A program made the position numbers and the translations under genes. From Aldersonia sp. NBC_00410 (GTDB lineage Bacteria; Actinomycetota; Actinomycetes; Mycobacteriales; Mycobacteriaceae), in assembly GCF_026342035.1 (NCBI RefSeq), contig NZ_JAPENM010000014.1, positions 40,928-104,927 on the forward strand: a DNA stretch of 64,000 nucleotides, in the 5' to 3' direction. Positions 34,430-43,240 of the stretch are shown in pieces. Every line of letters begins with the position of its first letter. Positions within the stretch are counted from its first letter, which is position 1. The notes beneath the pieces were generated by a model. The model was not told the origin of the DNA. It saw only the letters and a list, made by a program, of their open reading frames with translations, and made no database searches.

Positions 34430-35500
34430 ATGACATCCACGCATCGCATCGCCGTCATTCCCGGCGACGGAATCGGCAAAGAGGTGGTGCCGGAGGGCCT
34501 CAGGGTGCTCGAGGCCGTTGCGTCGGCGTTCGACTTCACCCTCGACTACGAGCAGTTCGACTTCGCCTCCGTCGACTACTACCTAGAGCACGGGCAGATG
34601 ATGCCTAATGACTGGTTCGACACCCTCGTCGGATTCGACGCACTGTTCTTCGGTGCCGTCGGCTGGCCCGACATCGTGCCCGACCACATCTCGCTGTGGG
34701 GCAGCCTGCTGCAGTTCCGCAGGCACTTCGACCAGTACGTCAGCCTGCGGCCGGTCAGACTCATGCCAGGCGTGACCAGCCCGCTGGCCGGCCGCAAACC
34801 CGGCGACATCGATTTCTATGTCGTGCGCGAGAACACCGAGGGCGAGTACTCCTCCGTCGGTGGCAGGATCTTCGAGGGCACCGACCGCGAGACCGTCCTC
34901 CAGGAAACGGTGATGACCCGCACCGGTATCGACCGGATCCTGAAGTATGCCTTCGAGCTTGCGCAGAGCCGTCCGAAGAAGCACCTCACCTCGGCGACCA
35001 AGAGCAACGGGATCTCGATCTCCATGCCCTACTGGGACGAACGCGTCGAAGCGATGGCCGGCGACTATCCCGAGGTCGAGGTCGACAAGTACCACATCGA
35101 CATCTTGACCGCGAACTTCGTGATGCACCCCGACTGGTTCGATGTCGTCGTCGGGAGCAACCTGTTCGGCGATATCCTCTCCGACCTGGGACCGGCATGC
35201 ACCGGCACCATCGGCATCGCGCCCAGCGCCAACATCAACCCGGAGAGCGTCTTTCCCAGCTTATTCGAACCGGTCCATGGTTCGGCCCCCGACATCGCCG
35301 GCAAGGGCATCGCCAACCCGATCGGGCAGATCTGGTGCGCCAGCATGATGCTCGACCATCTCGGTGAAACCGAAGCCGCGGCAGCGGTGCTGACCGCCAT
35401 CGAAACCGTCTTGGCCGCAGGCGAACTCACCCCCGACATGGGCGGCACCGCCAGTACCGAAAGCCTCGGCAAAGCCGTCGCCGACGCCATCACCCGATGA
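34430..35500 (+). CDS. ttuC: Tartrate/D-malate dehydrogenase-like decarboxylating dehydrogenase
   Basis: A 356-residue isopropylmalate/isocitrate dehydrogenase-family protein: PGDGIGKEVVPEG, VRENTEGEYSSVGG, SATKSNGIS, the metal-ligand region NLFGDILSDLGPA and FEPVHGSAPDIAGKG. LWGSLLQFRR resembles the substrate loop of tartrate dehydrogenase/D-malate decarboxylase. It would oxidise tartrate or malate with NAD and Mn. AAAGGAACC precedes the ATG. Confidence 0.83.
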   Translation: MTSTHRIAVIPGDGIGKEVVPEGLRVLEAVASAFDFTLDYEQFDFASVDYYLEHGQMMPNDWFDTLVGFDALFFGAVGWPDIVPDHISLWGSLLQFRRHFDQYVSLRPVRLMPGVTSPLAGRKPGDIDFYVVRENTEGEYSSVGGRIFEGTDRETVLQETVMTRTGIDRILKYAFELAQSRPKKHLTSATKSNGISISMPYWDERVEAMAGDYPEVEVDKYHIDILTANFVMHPDWFDVVVGSNLFGDILSDLGPACTGTIGIAPSANINPESVFPSLFEPVHGSAPDIAGKGIANPIGQIWCASMMLDHLGETEAAAAVLTAIETVLAAGELTPDMGGTASTESLGKAVADAITR

Positions 35501-36360
35501 GCACCGGACTGCACGCCCAGTCCGCCACCGGCTACATCGGGAATGGGTGGGTCACCTACGGCGACCCAGATCGCCCGGAACTCGGCTATGTCAGCGCCGG
35601 CGCCGTCGAACCGGTGGCCCGACCGTCGGGCGAGTCGATCAATGACGCACTCAGCCGCCGTGCGCGACCTGTCTCGAATTCGACAGCTGCCCAACGGCGA
35701 TCGGTCCGAGAGGTCACCGTGCTGCCCAGCAGTCCGCAGCCCGGCAAGATCATCGGCGTGGGCGCCAACTACTACCAAACCGGCGACGCGGTGAAACCCG
35801 CCACGTACCCGGTGTTGTTCACCAAGTACGCCGCTTCGCTCGTCGGCCCCCACGACGACATCGTTTTGCCGCCCGAAACGACCCACGCCGACTACGAAGG
35901 GGAACTCGCCGTCGTCATCGGGGCACGAGGCCGACGTATCCCCGCCGACCGGGCGCACGAGCATATCCTGGGCTACTCGGTCGCCAACGATGTCACGCTG
36001 CGGGACTGGCAATCACGCAGCCACCAGTGGCTGCAAGGAAAAGCCTGGGACCGCACCACGCCACTGGGGCCCGTGATCGCCCCCGCCGAGCGGGTCGATC
36101 TGGCAACCGCGCGCATCCACACCGCCGTCAACGGAATCACCGTGCAACACGGCTACATTCGCGACATGATCCGGCCGGTACCCGAGCTGATCGCCACCAT
36201 CTCCACCTTCACCACTCTGGAACCCGGCGACGTCATCCTCACCGGCACACCCGCACACCTGATCCCGGGTGGCCCCACTCCCCTGACGGCCGGCGATCTG
36301 GTCACCATCACCATCGACGGGATCGGCCGGATCTCCAACCGATTCACCGCCACCTACTGA
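35497..36360 (+). CDS. Fumarylacetoacetate hydrolase-family protein
   Basis: A 287-residue FAH-fold enzyme: the metal site HADYEGELAVVIG, GYSVANDVTLRDWQ, KAWDRTTPLGP and LTGTPAHL. It overlaps the tartrate dehydrogenase-like gene by 4 nt (ATGA). It probably acts on a 2-oxo-diacid (as an oxaloacetate decarboxylase or acylpyruvase, activities known in the family). It belongs to the dicarboxylate cassette. Confidence 0.87.
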   Translation: MSTGLHAQSATGYIGNGWVTYGDPDRPELGYVSAGAVEPVARPSGESINDALSRRARPVSNSTAAQRRSVREVTVLPSSPQPGKIIGVGANYYQTGDAVKPATYPVLFTKYAASLVGPHDDIVLPPETTHADYEGELAVVIGARGRRIPADRAHEHILGYSVANDVTLRDWQSRSHQWLQGKAWDRTTPLGPVIAPAERVDLATARIHTAVNGITVQHGYIRDMIRPVPELIATISTFTTLEPGDVILTGTPAHLIPGGPTPLTAGDLVTITIDGIGRISNRFTATY

Positions 36361-36411
36361 CCACAACAACCCACCCTCACCGCCGCCCGGATCGACACTC
36401 TGGAGACTGCC

Positions 36412-37257
36412 TTGGCGCACACCTCTGCTCGCATCGACCACGCCCTCTCGCGATCTTGGCTGCTGGTCAACGCAGCACGGCCCGACGACATCGCTCGCGC
36501 GGTCGCCTGCGATGCCGACCAGATCATCCTCGACATCGAAGACGCCGTCGACCCCGCCTACAAAGACGCCGCCCGCCGCGCCACCGCGAACTGGCTCGAC
36601 CAGTCCGGCAATCACGCCTGGGTTCGGATCAACGACGCCTCCACCGAATACTGGGCCGACGACATCGCCGACTTCCGCTCCCGCCCAGGGCTGGTGGGCG
36701 TCGTGCTCGCCAAAGTCGAATCCCCACAGCACATCACCGACACCGCGTCGCGACTCGGGCGAGACCTGCCGATCGTCGCACTGATCGAATCGGCGCTCGG
36801 AATCGAGGCGGCCGCCGCGATTGCCCGGACTTCCGGTACCTCCCGCCTGGCTTTCGGCAGCGGCGACTACCGCCGCGACACCGGCGCCGCGGCCACCGAC
36901 CTGGCCATGTCCTACCCGCGCTCGCGACTGACTATCGCGTCCCGTCTCGGCAGCCTGCCCGGCCCCATCGACGGCCCCACCACCGGCCGCGACCTCGACG
37001 CCCTGCACTCCCACACCGCCCTCGCTCGATCACTGGGCATGACCGGCCGACTGTGTCTGTCCCCCGGACAGACCTCCGTCGTCAACAACGCCATAGGCCC
37101 CAGTGTTGACGACATTCGCTGGGCACACGAATTTCTCGCCGACTTTCGCACCGCCGGAGGAACCGTCCGCGACGGCAGCGACAAACCCCGCCTGGAGCAG
37201 GCCACGCGCATCACCCGCCTCGCCGACGCTTACGGCATCTGCGCCTCCCCGATTTGA
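36412..37257 (+). CDS. CitE-like HpcH/HpaI aldolase-family lyase
   Basis: 281 residues with the TIM-barrel motifs DQIILDIEDAVDP (metal-binding Asp/Glu), VVLAKVESPQH, ALIESALGIEAA and AFGSGDYRRD. CitE-like proteins cleave or form C-C bonds of citramalyl- or malyl-type compounds. The start is a TTG behind TGGAGACTGCC, 51 nt after the FAH gene. Last gene of the cassette; its exact substrate is open. Confidence 0.82.
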   Translation: MAHTSARIDHALSRSWLLVNAARPDDIARAVACDADQIILDIEDAVDPAYKDAARRATANWLDQSGNHAWVRINDASTEYWADDIADFRSRPGLVGVVLAKVESPQHITDTASRLGRDLPIVALIESALGIEAAAAIARTSGTSRLAFGSGDYRRDTGAAATDLAMSYPRSRLTIASRLGSLPGPIDGPTTGRDLDALHSHTALARSLGMTGRLCLSPGQTSVVNNAIGPSVDDIRWAHEFLADFRTAGGTVRDGSDKPRLEQATRITRLADAYGICASPI

Positions 37258-37452
37258 GTCGGCACCCGAGATAGCGAGATCGCAAGTCCTGTTAAACGGT
37301 TGTGGCTCCCATGGCTGGAGTCGGCTGTCGATCCCGCTGCGGACCGACACACTGACCCACTGAACCACTGGCATCGCTCTCGCTGGGCCGAGACCCACAT
37401 TCCCAGCCGTGCGGGACTATGGATTCAGGTGAGTGACCACGACCACAGCAAA

Positions 37453-37472
37453 TCTACAGTGGCGACTGTAGA
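37453..37472. promoter_or_regulatory. Palindrome TCTACAGT-N4-ACTGTAGA before MerR leader 1
   Basis: Perfect 8-bp arms, followed by GACAA-N6-TTGTC (37471-37486). This is probably the promoter/operator zone of the leader that starts near 37510. Confidence 0.45.
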
Positions 37473-37543
37473 CAATCCAGGTTGTCCGTTGTAGCCTTTG
37501 TTCCGTTGATACAGAGACGATCCCAAAAGGCGTGGTAGAGGAC

Positions 37544-37918
37544 GAACTACCCGCATGAAGGAACGAGTTGGTGAGCAGGGCGGGACGCATCGAGAAAGTG
37601 TGTTGATGTGTGTTTTCCGGAAGACTCGATGCGTCCCGCCATCTACCGGGGCAACTAGATCGGCTCGGTAGAAAACGTAGGAAACAGGAAGTTGCAGGAC
37701 ATGCGACGCCCGCCGGCGTCGCATCCGGGGCGGTAGCGAGATTGCTGTCCCGGAAACATCGGAAGATCCCCGATTGGGAGGTGGTGCACGGTCAGCTGTT
37801 ACACGGTCGCGTCCCGTCCGCCGAGGCGGGGCAGAAGTAAGCAGACCAGCCGAATGGCTGGTCTGGGTAAGTGAATCCCCTTGGGCCCCGGCGCCGCACA
37901 GGCGCCGGGGCCCCGTCT
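37544..37918 (+). ncRNA. Structured leader of MerR locus 1
   Basis: It opens with GAACTACCCGCA, shared with locus 2 at 50708. Three perfect hairpins follow: a 16-bp stem at 37579-37594/37625-37640, a 10-bp stem at 37701-37710/37715-37724, and CAGACCAGCC/GGCTGGTCTG at 37842-37851/37856-37865. Next comes GGTAAGTGAA (37866), also shared, and the GC-rich 13-bp hairpin at 37883-37913. No ORF of note lies inside. It is probably a transcribed 5' leader of the (broken) MerR gene; no match to a named RNA family is claimed. Confidence 0.55.
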
Positions 37919-38050
37919 GTGTACACGAATGGCGCCACGTACATTCCGGCGAAACCGAACGACAGCGGCCCGGGAGGCAGGTTCGACGACGAGGACTTCC
38001 CGGCGTACAGCATGGGGCGCGCCGCCGAACTCCTCAGTGATTTCGGAGCT
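37919..38050 (+). pseudogene. Truncated MerR-family regulator gene (copy 1)
   Basis: From the GTG at 37919 the frame reads into FDDEDFPAYSMGRAAELL, which matches the intact MerR protein at 51150 (FDDEDYPAYSMGHAAEIL). The match ends near 38037; the recognition helix and the rest are replaced by unrelated sequence, although the frame stays open to 38215. It is therefore a broken copy. Confidence 0.65.
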
Positions 38051-38643
38051 TCCAGGTCAGGACAGACTCGCCTCCCCCAGTCGGACCAGCTGGACCGGGC
38101 CAACCGGCCCGTTGGCCAGATACTTGGCCACATGGACACTCGACCAACACCGTGGTCGCGTGACACCCGATGCCGTGATACCGCGTGCCGCAGCCGAACA
38201 TGGCCCACCTCTTGATGATCGAGATCGTCGAGCGCTGTCGGACGCCCCCCCTCGGTCGGTGCCCACCGCATCGCCGTCACCGGAAAGCCAGACCGCTACC
38301 GACCCCGGGGACTTCGGCATACACGAGTCTCACGGCGCTCTGAATGAGCAGATTTGCATTGAGTCGTCGACAGACTTCGTGCGGGCGTGTATTGCCGACG
38401 CCGGCCGGACCGCGGGACAGCCCAATGTTGAACTGCCCTGGCCGCAGACTCGGTGTGCAAGATCGCCGACAGCCATCGGGACGCGAACTGGCGCAGAGCG
38501 CCACGGCCACGTCTGCGCCGGCGACAACCTGGCACTGCTTCTAAGCGAATATCTCTGCTAGCCCCGTCTTTTCACCATGCGCTTGCTGATGAGCTGGTTG
38601 GCCGTGGACTCGAAGATCGAGGTGGCCGCGACCGGCATCTATG
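38051..38643. other. Gene-poor stretch after the broken MerR gene
   Basis: Several overlapping frames exist on both strands, but none has a recognised domain or ribosome site. The part 38577-38700 reads VDSKIEVAATGIYVTLGYVS on the plus strand and might be a decayed gene end. It looks like rearranged debris. Confidence 0.4.
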
Positions 38644-39312
38644 TCACGCTGGGCTACGTGAGCTCTCGGTGGCGTTTCGACCGTCGTCCAGCCCTAGCCG
38701 CAGGCGGACGACGTGGCGTGCCAAGTCCAGGATTGCCGGGTCGTCGTGCAGGACGAATTTGGTGTCGGCGCCCAGCAGTACCGCATGCAGTTCGAAGGCG
38801 AGCCGGTCGGGATCCTCATGGGCAGGAAGTTCGTGCTGCGCAAGTGCGGTAACCACGAAGGACCGGAGCAACACCACGAAACCGGACTGGATGGCGGCGA
38901 CCCGGTCCCTGACCGGCCCTGGGCGGGTGCCCATCTCCAGCGCCGTGGCAGCGAAGAAGCAGCCGCCGGGGAACACGCGGCGCTGCACGTAGCTGAAGAA
39001 CGCCTCACACACCGCTGCCAGCTGGGCCAGCCCGGGACGGACCGCGAGCGCGGGTTGTACGACTTCTGCGTCGAGAATCCGCTGCGCCTCGTCCACGGTC
39101 GCCAGCTGGAGTTCCTGCTTGGAGCCGAAGTGCGCGTAGAGACCGCTCTTGCTGATGCCGGTGGCGGCGGCCAGGTTTCCGATCGACAGGCCCTCCAGCC
39201 CGTCCACGGTGGCCAGCGACGCCGCAGTGCGCAGGATCGCTGCGCGGGTTCGCTCACCGTCGGCGCGCGGATGTCGTTGCGCGCGGTTGCGCTGATTCCG
39301 CGGGTCGGTCAT
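38644..39312 (-). CDS. TetR-family regulator
   Basis: A 222-residue protein with the TetR helix-turn-helix (LSIGNLAAATGISKSGLYAHF then GSKQELQLATV) and a C-terminal domain of the YcdC/AcrR-like type (GGCFFAATALEMGTRPGPVRD). The ATG at 39312 gives MTDPRNQ; an upstream start at 39330 overlaps the operator. It is divergent from the OsmC gene with paired operators between. Confidence 0.87.
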   Translation of the reverse strand: MTDPRNQRNRAQRHPRADGERTRAAILRTAASLATVDGLEGLSIGNLAAATGISKSGLYAHFGSKQELQLATVDEAQRILDAEVVQPALAVRPGLAQLAAVCEAFFSYVQRRVFPGGCFFAATALEMGTRPGPVRDRVAAIQSGFVVLLRSFVVTALAQHELPAHEDPDRLAFELHAVLLGADTKFVLHDDPAILDLARHVVRLRLGLDDGRNATESSRSPA

Positions 39313-39326
39313 CACTTGACAATACA

Positions 39327-39369
39327 GCACGATCGGTCGTACATTACTGTTTAGTACGACCGTTCGTGC
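39327..39369. promoter_or_regulatory. Paired TetR operator sites
   Basis: GCACGATCGGTCGTAC (39327-39342) and GTACGACCGTTCGTGC (39354-39369) are inverted copies matching in 15 of 16 bases. Each also contains ACGA-N4-TCGT. They fill the divergent gap between the TetR and OsmC genes. Confidence 0.65.
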
Positions 39370-39432
39370 TAATTATGTGGGCCGGGCTTGGGCCGCAGCC
39401 CTGTAATCACCTCAACCGCAGGGAGCTTCGCC

Positions 39433-39993
39433 ATGCACACAACCAACATCGTCAATGGCGTCGACGTCGACCGCCTCTCCGGAACCATCGACGCCGTCAC
39501 CGCCACCCCCGCCCTGGCGCGGTTTCAGTTCCGTGCCCGCAACGACTGGATCGAGGGCGGATACAGCCGCACGACGATCAAAGACTTCTACGGCGTCGGC
39601 CAAGAAGACGTCACCCGCACCGAGCCGTTCACCGTGGACAACGACGAGCCGCAGGTCCTGCTCGGCGAAAACCGAGCACCCAACGCCGCGGAATACGTCC
39701 TGCACGCCCTCGCGGCGTGCGTGACCGGCACGATCGCCTACCACGCCGCGGCCCGGGGCATCGCAATCGACGGCCTGGAGACCACGATCCAGGGCGACGT
39801 GGACCTGCACGGCTTCCTCGCGCTCGACAACGATGTCCGCCCTGGCTACGAGCAGGTCCGGGTCACGATCAAGGCCACCGGCGACTTCGATGACACGCAA
39901 CTCGCCGAACTCGCCAGCCTCACCCGCTACTCGCCCGTTCGCGACATCGTCAGCAACCCCGTCCCCGTCGCCATCGACCTAGCCCGGGCCTGA
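39433..39993 (+). CDS. OsmC-family peroxiredoxin-like protein
   Basis: A 186-residue protein with the OsmC core NAAEYVLHALAACVTGTIAYHAAARGI, holding one catalytic-type Cys; the second Cys of thiol-peroxidase members is not in view. The family reduces organic hydroperoxides or has unknown roles. It is divergent from a TetR gene and probably repressed by it. GGGAGC lies upstream of the ATG. Confidence 0.83.
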   Translation: MHTTNIVNGVDVDRLSGTIDAVTATPALARFQFRARNDWIEGGYSRTTIKDFYGVGQEDVTRTEPFTVDNDEPQVLLGENRAPNAAEYVLHALAACVTGTIAYHAAARGIAIDGLETTIQGDVDLHGFLALDNDVRPGYEQVRVTIKATGDFDDTQLAELASLTRYSPVRDIVSNPVPVAIDLARA

Positions 39994-40413
39994 ACGATCC
40001 GCGCGATGTCATTGGCGCGCTGACAATGAAAGCACCGTCACCACAGTATGTTTGAGAACGCGAGCTGTTGTTCCAAGTCTTCACCGAACGCGAAGAACGC
40101 TCAGCGGTGGCGATCGCTTCCAACGAATCTGGTGCCCTGCGCCCGCAACGAGTCCCGCGCGGCATCCCACCGCGACGACAGGACGTTCGTCCCGCCCGCA
40201 CTATTGTTTCTGGACCCGGCAGTGCCATTGCCGCACCGCGTATTTCACGAGCCATTGGTCCCAGCGAGGCGCGAGAACATCTAATTCCGCTCCCCCGCAA
40301 CGCCTTCGGATCCAATTGGCGGACGAAGCGCGCTTTGGTGAAGGTCGCGTTCCGGATCGACCCGACCGGACTCTCCTGCCCGAGTGAGGTCGGCGCAGTC
40401 GTCACTTTTGCCG
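39994..40413. other. 420 nt without a recognised gene
   Basis: Open frames exist on both strands (for example 40068-40475 plus) but lack a domain or ribosome site, and their amino-acid make-up is Arg/Ser-rich like shadow frames. Confidence 0.45.
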
Positions 40414-41322
40414 CTACGACATCGCGACCGGTGCGCCACGGCCGCTCGCACCTCCGGTCGTGTGCTCTGCGGTGAGCGTCTCCGCTTCTGCTCGCTGGTC
40501 CGCGGAGTAGTCGATCGTGCGTCGAGTGTTGGCCAGAGCTGTGACCGACGCGTTTCCGAGGGGGCCGCATCGGTCGTAGACCTCGACTGTGGCGACGGCC
40601 ACGCCCAGGTGCTGGACGTGGTCGAGGGTCCGAAGCCCGATTTCCATGCCGACCGGCCGTCGGGCGAGGGTGAGGCTGACGTCGGTGTTGATGTATCCGA
40701 TCCCGCCGCTACCCCAGTTGGCGACCATGTTCGTAGTGTCCGCGAGGGCGGCAACGCCCTGGAACGTGCTCATCGGCTCAGCGAGGACGATCGGGACCGC
40801 GGTATGCCAGGTCTGATGACGACCCGCATTCTGGTGGTCGCCGAACCGGACGGACCACGGTTGGTCGCTGCCGATGTAGGGCGGTCGGGGCTGCTCCGAT
40901 GCGGGAGCGATGGACAGCGGCGGGGGAACGCCTCTGTCCGCCGGCGTCCAGATGTCGCCGTCGGGGTTCTCCGAAGGTCGAAGGAATAGCGCGCTGCCAC
41001 GAGCCGCGACATTCCCGGACTGATGAAGGGCCACGTCGACCTGGGTCAGCCGGCCGCTGCTGCGCACCACTTCGGCCACTACGGTCGTGAAGGCGGCTCG
41101 GGTCGGCCTGGACAGGTCGGCGTGGAAGCGGGCGGGTACGAAGTGCTCGCGATCCAGCCCCCGAAGCGCGTTCTCCGCGCCGCAGGCGAGCAGTCCGCTG
41201 ACCGCGACGCCGTGCAGGTGGTCCCAGTTCCAGTCGCTGCGGGCCAGTTCGAGTGGTTCGAATCCGTCATTCGTGCGACGGAAATAGGCCGGGATCATGT
41301 GGTCGCGTTGTCGAGGCGCCAT
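40414..41322 (-). CDS. TesB-like acyl-CoA thioesterase-family protein
   Basis: About 302 residues with two hotdog halves. The first has HLHGVAVSGLLACGAENAL and RPTRAAFTTVVAEVVR, the second GVAALADTTNMVANWG and YINTDVSLTLARRP, the usual order in double-hotdog acyl-CoA thioesterases. The ATG at 41322 (MAPRQRDH) has GAGG a little far upstream; the longer frame to 41454 covers a KstR-type box. It is divergent from the acyl-CoA synthetase at 41526. Confidence 0.75.
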   Translation of the reverse strand: MAPRQRDHMIPAYFRRTNDGFEPLELARSDWNWDHLHGVAVSGLLACGAENALRGLDREHFVPARFHADLSRPTRAAFTTVVAEVVRSSGRLTQVDVALHQSGNVAARGSALFLRPSENPDGDIWTPADRGVPPPLSIAPASEQPRPPYIGSDQPWSVRFGDHQNAGRHQTWHTAVPIVLAEPMSTFQGVAALADTTNMVANWGSGGIGYINTDVSLTLARRPVGMEIGLRTLDHVQHLGVAVATVEVYDRCGPLGNASVTALANTRRTIDYSADQRAEAETLTAEHTTGGASGRGAPVAMS

Positions 41323-41400
41323 GGTGGTCGTCAACCTCGGTCCGGCGTGTGGGTTTGGGCCGATACGCAGGCGCCGTCCAAATTGCACATGGACCCACCT

Positions 41401-41414
41401 TAGAACGTGTTCTA
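41401..41414. promoter_or_regulatory. KstR-type box TAGAACGTGTTCTA
   Basis: It matches the published KstR operator pattern TnnAACnnGTTnnA in all fixed positions and is symmetric except for the central GT. It lies between the thioesterase and the FadD19-like gene. KstR represses sterol catabolism genes in mycobacteria and rhodococci. Confidence 0.65.
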
Positions 41415-41525
41415 TGGTTGATGGAACGCTGACTGGACATATGTCTAGCCTCATGTCCGCACGAGGTGGGGAGTTATGCCCGGTCGAGTTTCGACGAGGG
41501 CGGTCTGGGCCGCTGAAGGAGCGCA

Positions 41526-43178
41526 GTGAGCACGACCGAGTTCAACATCGCCCTCACCCACGAGGCGATCAGTGAGGAGTTGGCCGACCGTGAGGCGCTG
41601 GTGTGGCGCGACCGGCGACTGACCTACGCCGAGCTCACCGACCGCAGCCGCCGGCTCGCGACCTACCTGCACCGAGCGGGGCTCGGTGCGCGTAAGGCAC
41701 GGCACGAGCTGGCCAACCATGAGTCCGGCCAGGACCACGTCGCGCTCTATCTCTACAACGGCACCGAGTACGTCGAAGGCATGCTCGGTGCGTTCAAGTC
41801 GAGGTGCGTGTCGGTCAACGTGAACTACCGCTACGTCGCGGACGAGCTGCGCTACCTGTTCATCAACGCCGATGCCCGGGCCGTGATTTACCATGCGCGA
41901 TTCGCGCCGTCGCTGGCCGAGGTGCGGGACTCGCTGCCGAATCTGCAAGTGCTGCTTCAGGTTGCCGATGACTCCGGCGAGGAGTTGCTGCCCGGGGCAG
42001 TCGACTATGAGGAAGCACTCGCCTCCGTGCCACCCGACCTGCCGGACGTGGGGCACTCCCCGGACGACCTCTACGTGATCTACACCGGCGGCACCACCGG
42101 CATGCCCAAGGGCGTGCTGTGGCGCCAACACGACATCTTCATGTCGACGATGGGCGGCCGTACACCCGGTGTGTGGGACCCGGTGACCTCGTACGACGAC
42201 GTCCGCGAGCGCGCGCGCAATGGCGGTATGGGCCCGATGGTGATGGTGCCGCCGTTCATGCACGGCGCCGCCCAGTGGGCGACCTTCGTCGTGATGCACA
42301 ACGGCTCGACGGTCGTCGTCCCCGATCAGAACCGACACATGGACGCCGCGGACGTGCTGCGCACAGTCGAGCGCGAGAAGGCCATGGCCATCACGGTGAC
42401 CGGCGACGCCGTCATGCGGCCGCTCCTCGACGAGATGAGAACCGGCAAATACGACCTCTCTTCACTGGCGATCATCGGCAACGGCAGCGCCGTACTGACC
42501 CAGGAGATCAAGGACCAGGTTCTCGACCTGCTCCCCAGCGCGCTGATCAACGACTCGGTCGGCGCCTCGGAGACCGGGGCACAGGGCACACACCTGTCCT
42601 TCAAGGGCAGCTCAGCGACCGGACGGTTCAACTCGGGACCGGGCGCCGTGGTCGTCAACGAGGACCTCTCCGCGCTGGTCGAGCCCGGCCACATGGGAAA
42701 CGGCTGGCTGGCTCAGTCCGGCTGGGTGCCGCTGGGCTACCTGGGCGAGGAGGACAAGACACGCCAGACGTTCCCGATCATCGACGGCGCACGGTACGCA
42801 GTGCCCGGAGACCGCGCTCGTCTGATCGGTGATGGCGAAATCGAGTTGCTCGGACGCGATTCGGTCACCATCAACACGGGCGGTGAGAAGGTCTTCGCCG
42901 AGGAAGTGGAGAAGGCGATCTTCAGCCACCCGTCGGTGCGGGATGTCACGGTCTGCGGCCGCCCCCACGCGCGCTGGGGAAACGAGGTGGTCGCAGTCGT
43001 CCAGCTCGCCGACGGCGCGACGGCAACCGAAGCCGAGCTGGAGACCCATGCCGGCCGGCGGATTGCGCGGTACAAGCTGCCCAAGAGCTGGGTCTTCGTC
43101 GATCTCATCCAGCGCTCTCCCTCGGGCAAGGCGGACTACCGATGGGCGCGAGCCGTCGCCGAGGCAGCTGCCGGATGA
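41526..43178 (+). CDS. Acyl-CoA synthetase, FadD19-like (steroid/fatty acid CoA ligase)
   Basis: A 550-residue adenylate-forming ligase: IYTGGTTGMPKGVLWR, DSVGASETGAQG, the hinge LLGRDSVTINTGGEKVF and the catalytic Lys in RSPSGKADYRW. MLGAFKSRCVSVNVNYRY and the closing KADYRWA resemble FadD19, which activates C24 sterol side-chain acids. A KstR-type box lies upstream, supporting a sterol role. The GTG at 41526 follows AAGGAG. Confidence 0.87.
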   Translation: MSTTEFNIALTHEAISEELADREALVWRDRRLTYAELTDRSRRLATYLHRAGLGARKARHELANHESGQDHVALYLYNGTEYVEGMLGAFKSRCVSVNVNYRYVADELRYLFINADARAVIYHARFAPSLAEVRDSLPNLQVLLQVADDSGEELLPGAVDYEEALASVPPDLPDVGHSPDDLYVIYTGGTTGMPKGVLWRQHDIFMSTMGGRTPGVWDPVTSYDDVRERARNGGMGPMVMVPPFMHGAAQWATFVVMHNGSTVVVPDQNRHMDAADVLRTVEREKAMAITVTGDAVMRPLLDEMRTGKYDLSSLAIIGNGSAVLTQEIKDQVLDLLPSALINDSVGASETGAQGTHLSFKGSSATGRFNSGPGAVVVNEDLSALVEPGHMGNGWLAQSGWVPLGYLGEEDKTRQTFPIIDGARYAVPGDRARLIGDGEIELLGRDSVTINTGGEKVFAEEVEKAIFSHPSVRDVTVCGRPHARWGNEVVAVVQLADGATATEAELETHAGRRIARYKLPKSWVFVDLIQRSPSGKADYRWARAVAEAAAG

Positions 43179-43240
43179 GCGCCACATGCTCCGCACAGGT
43201 CCACTCGATCTCGAACCCTCCATCTTTCTTGTCGGAGGAA

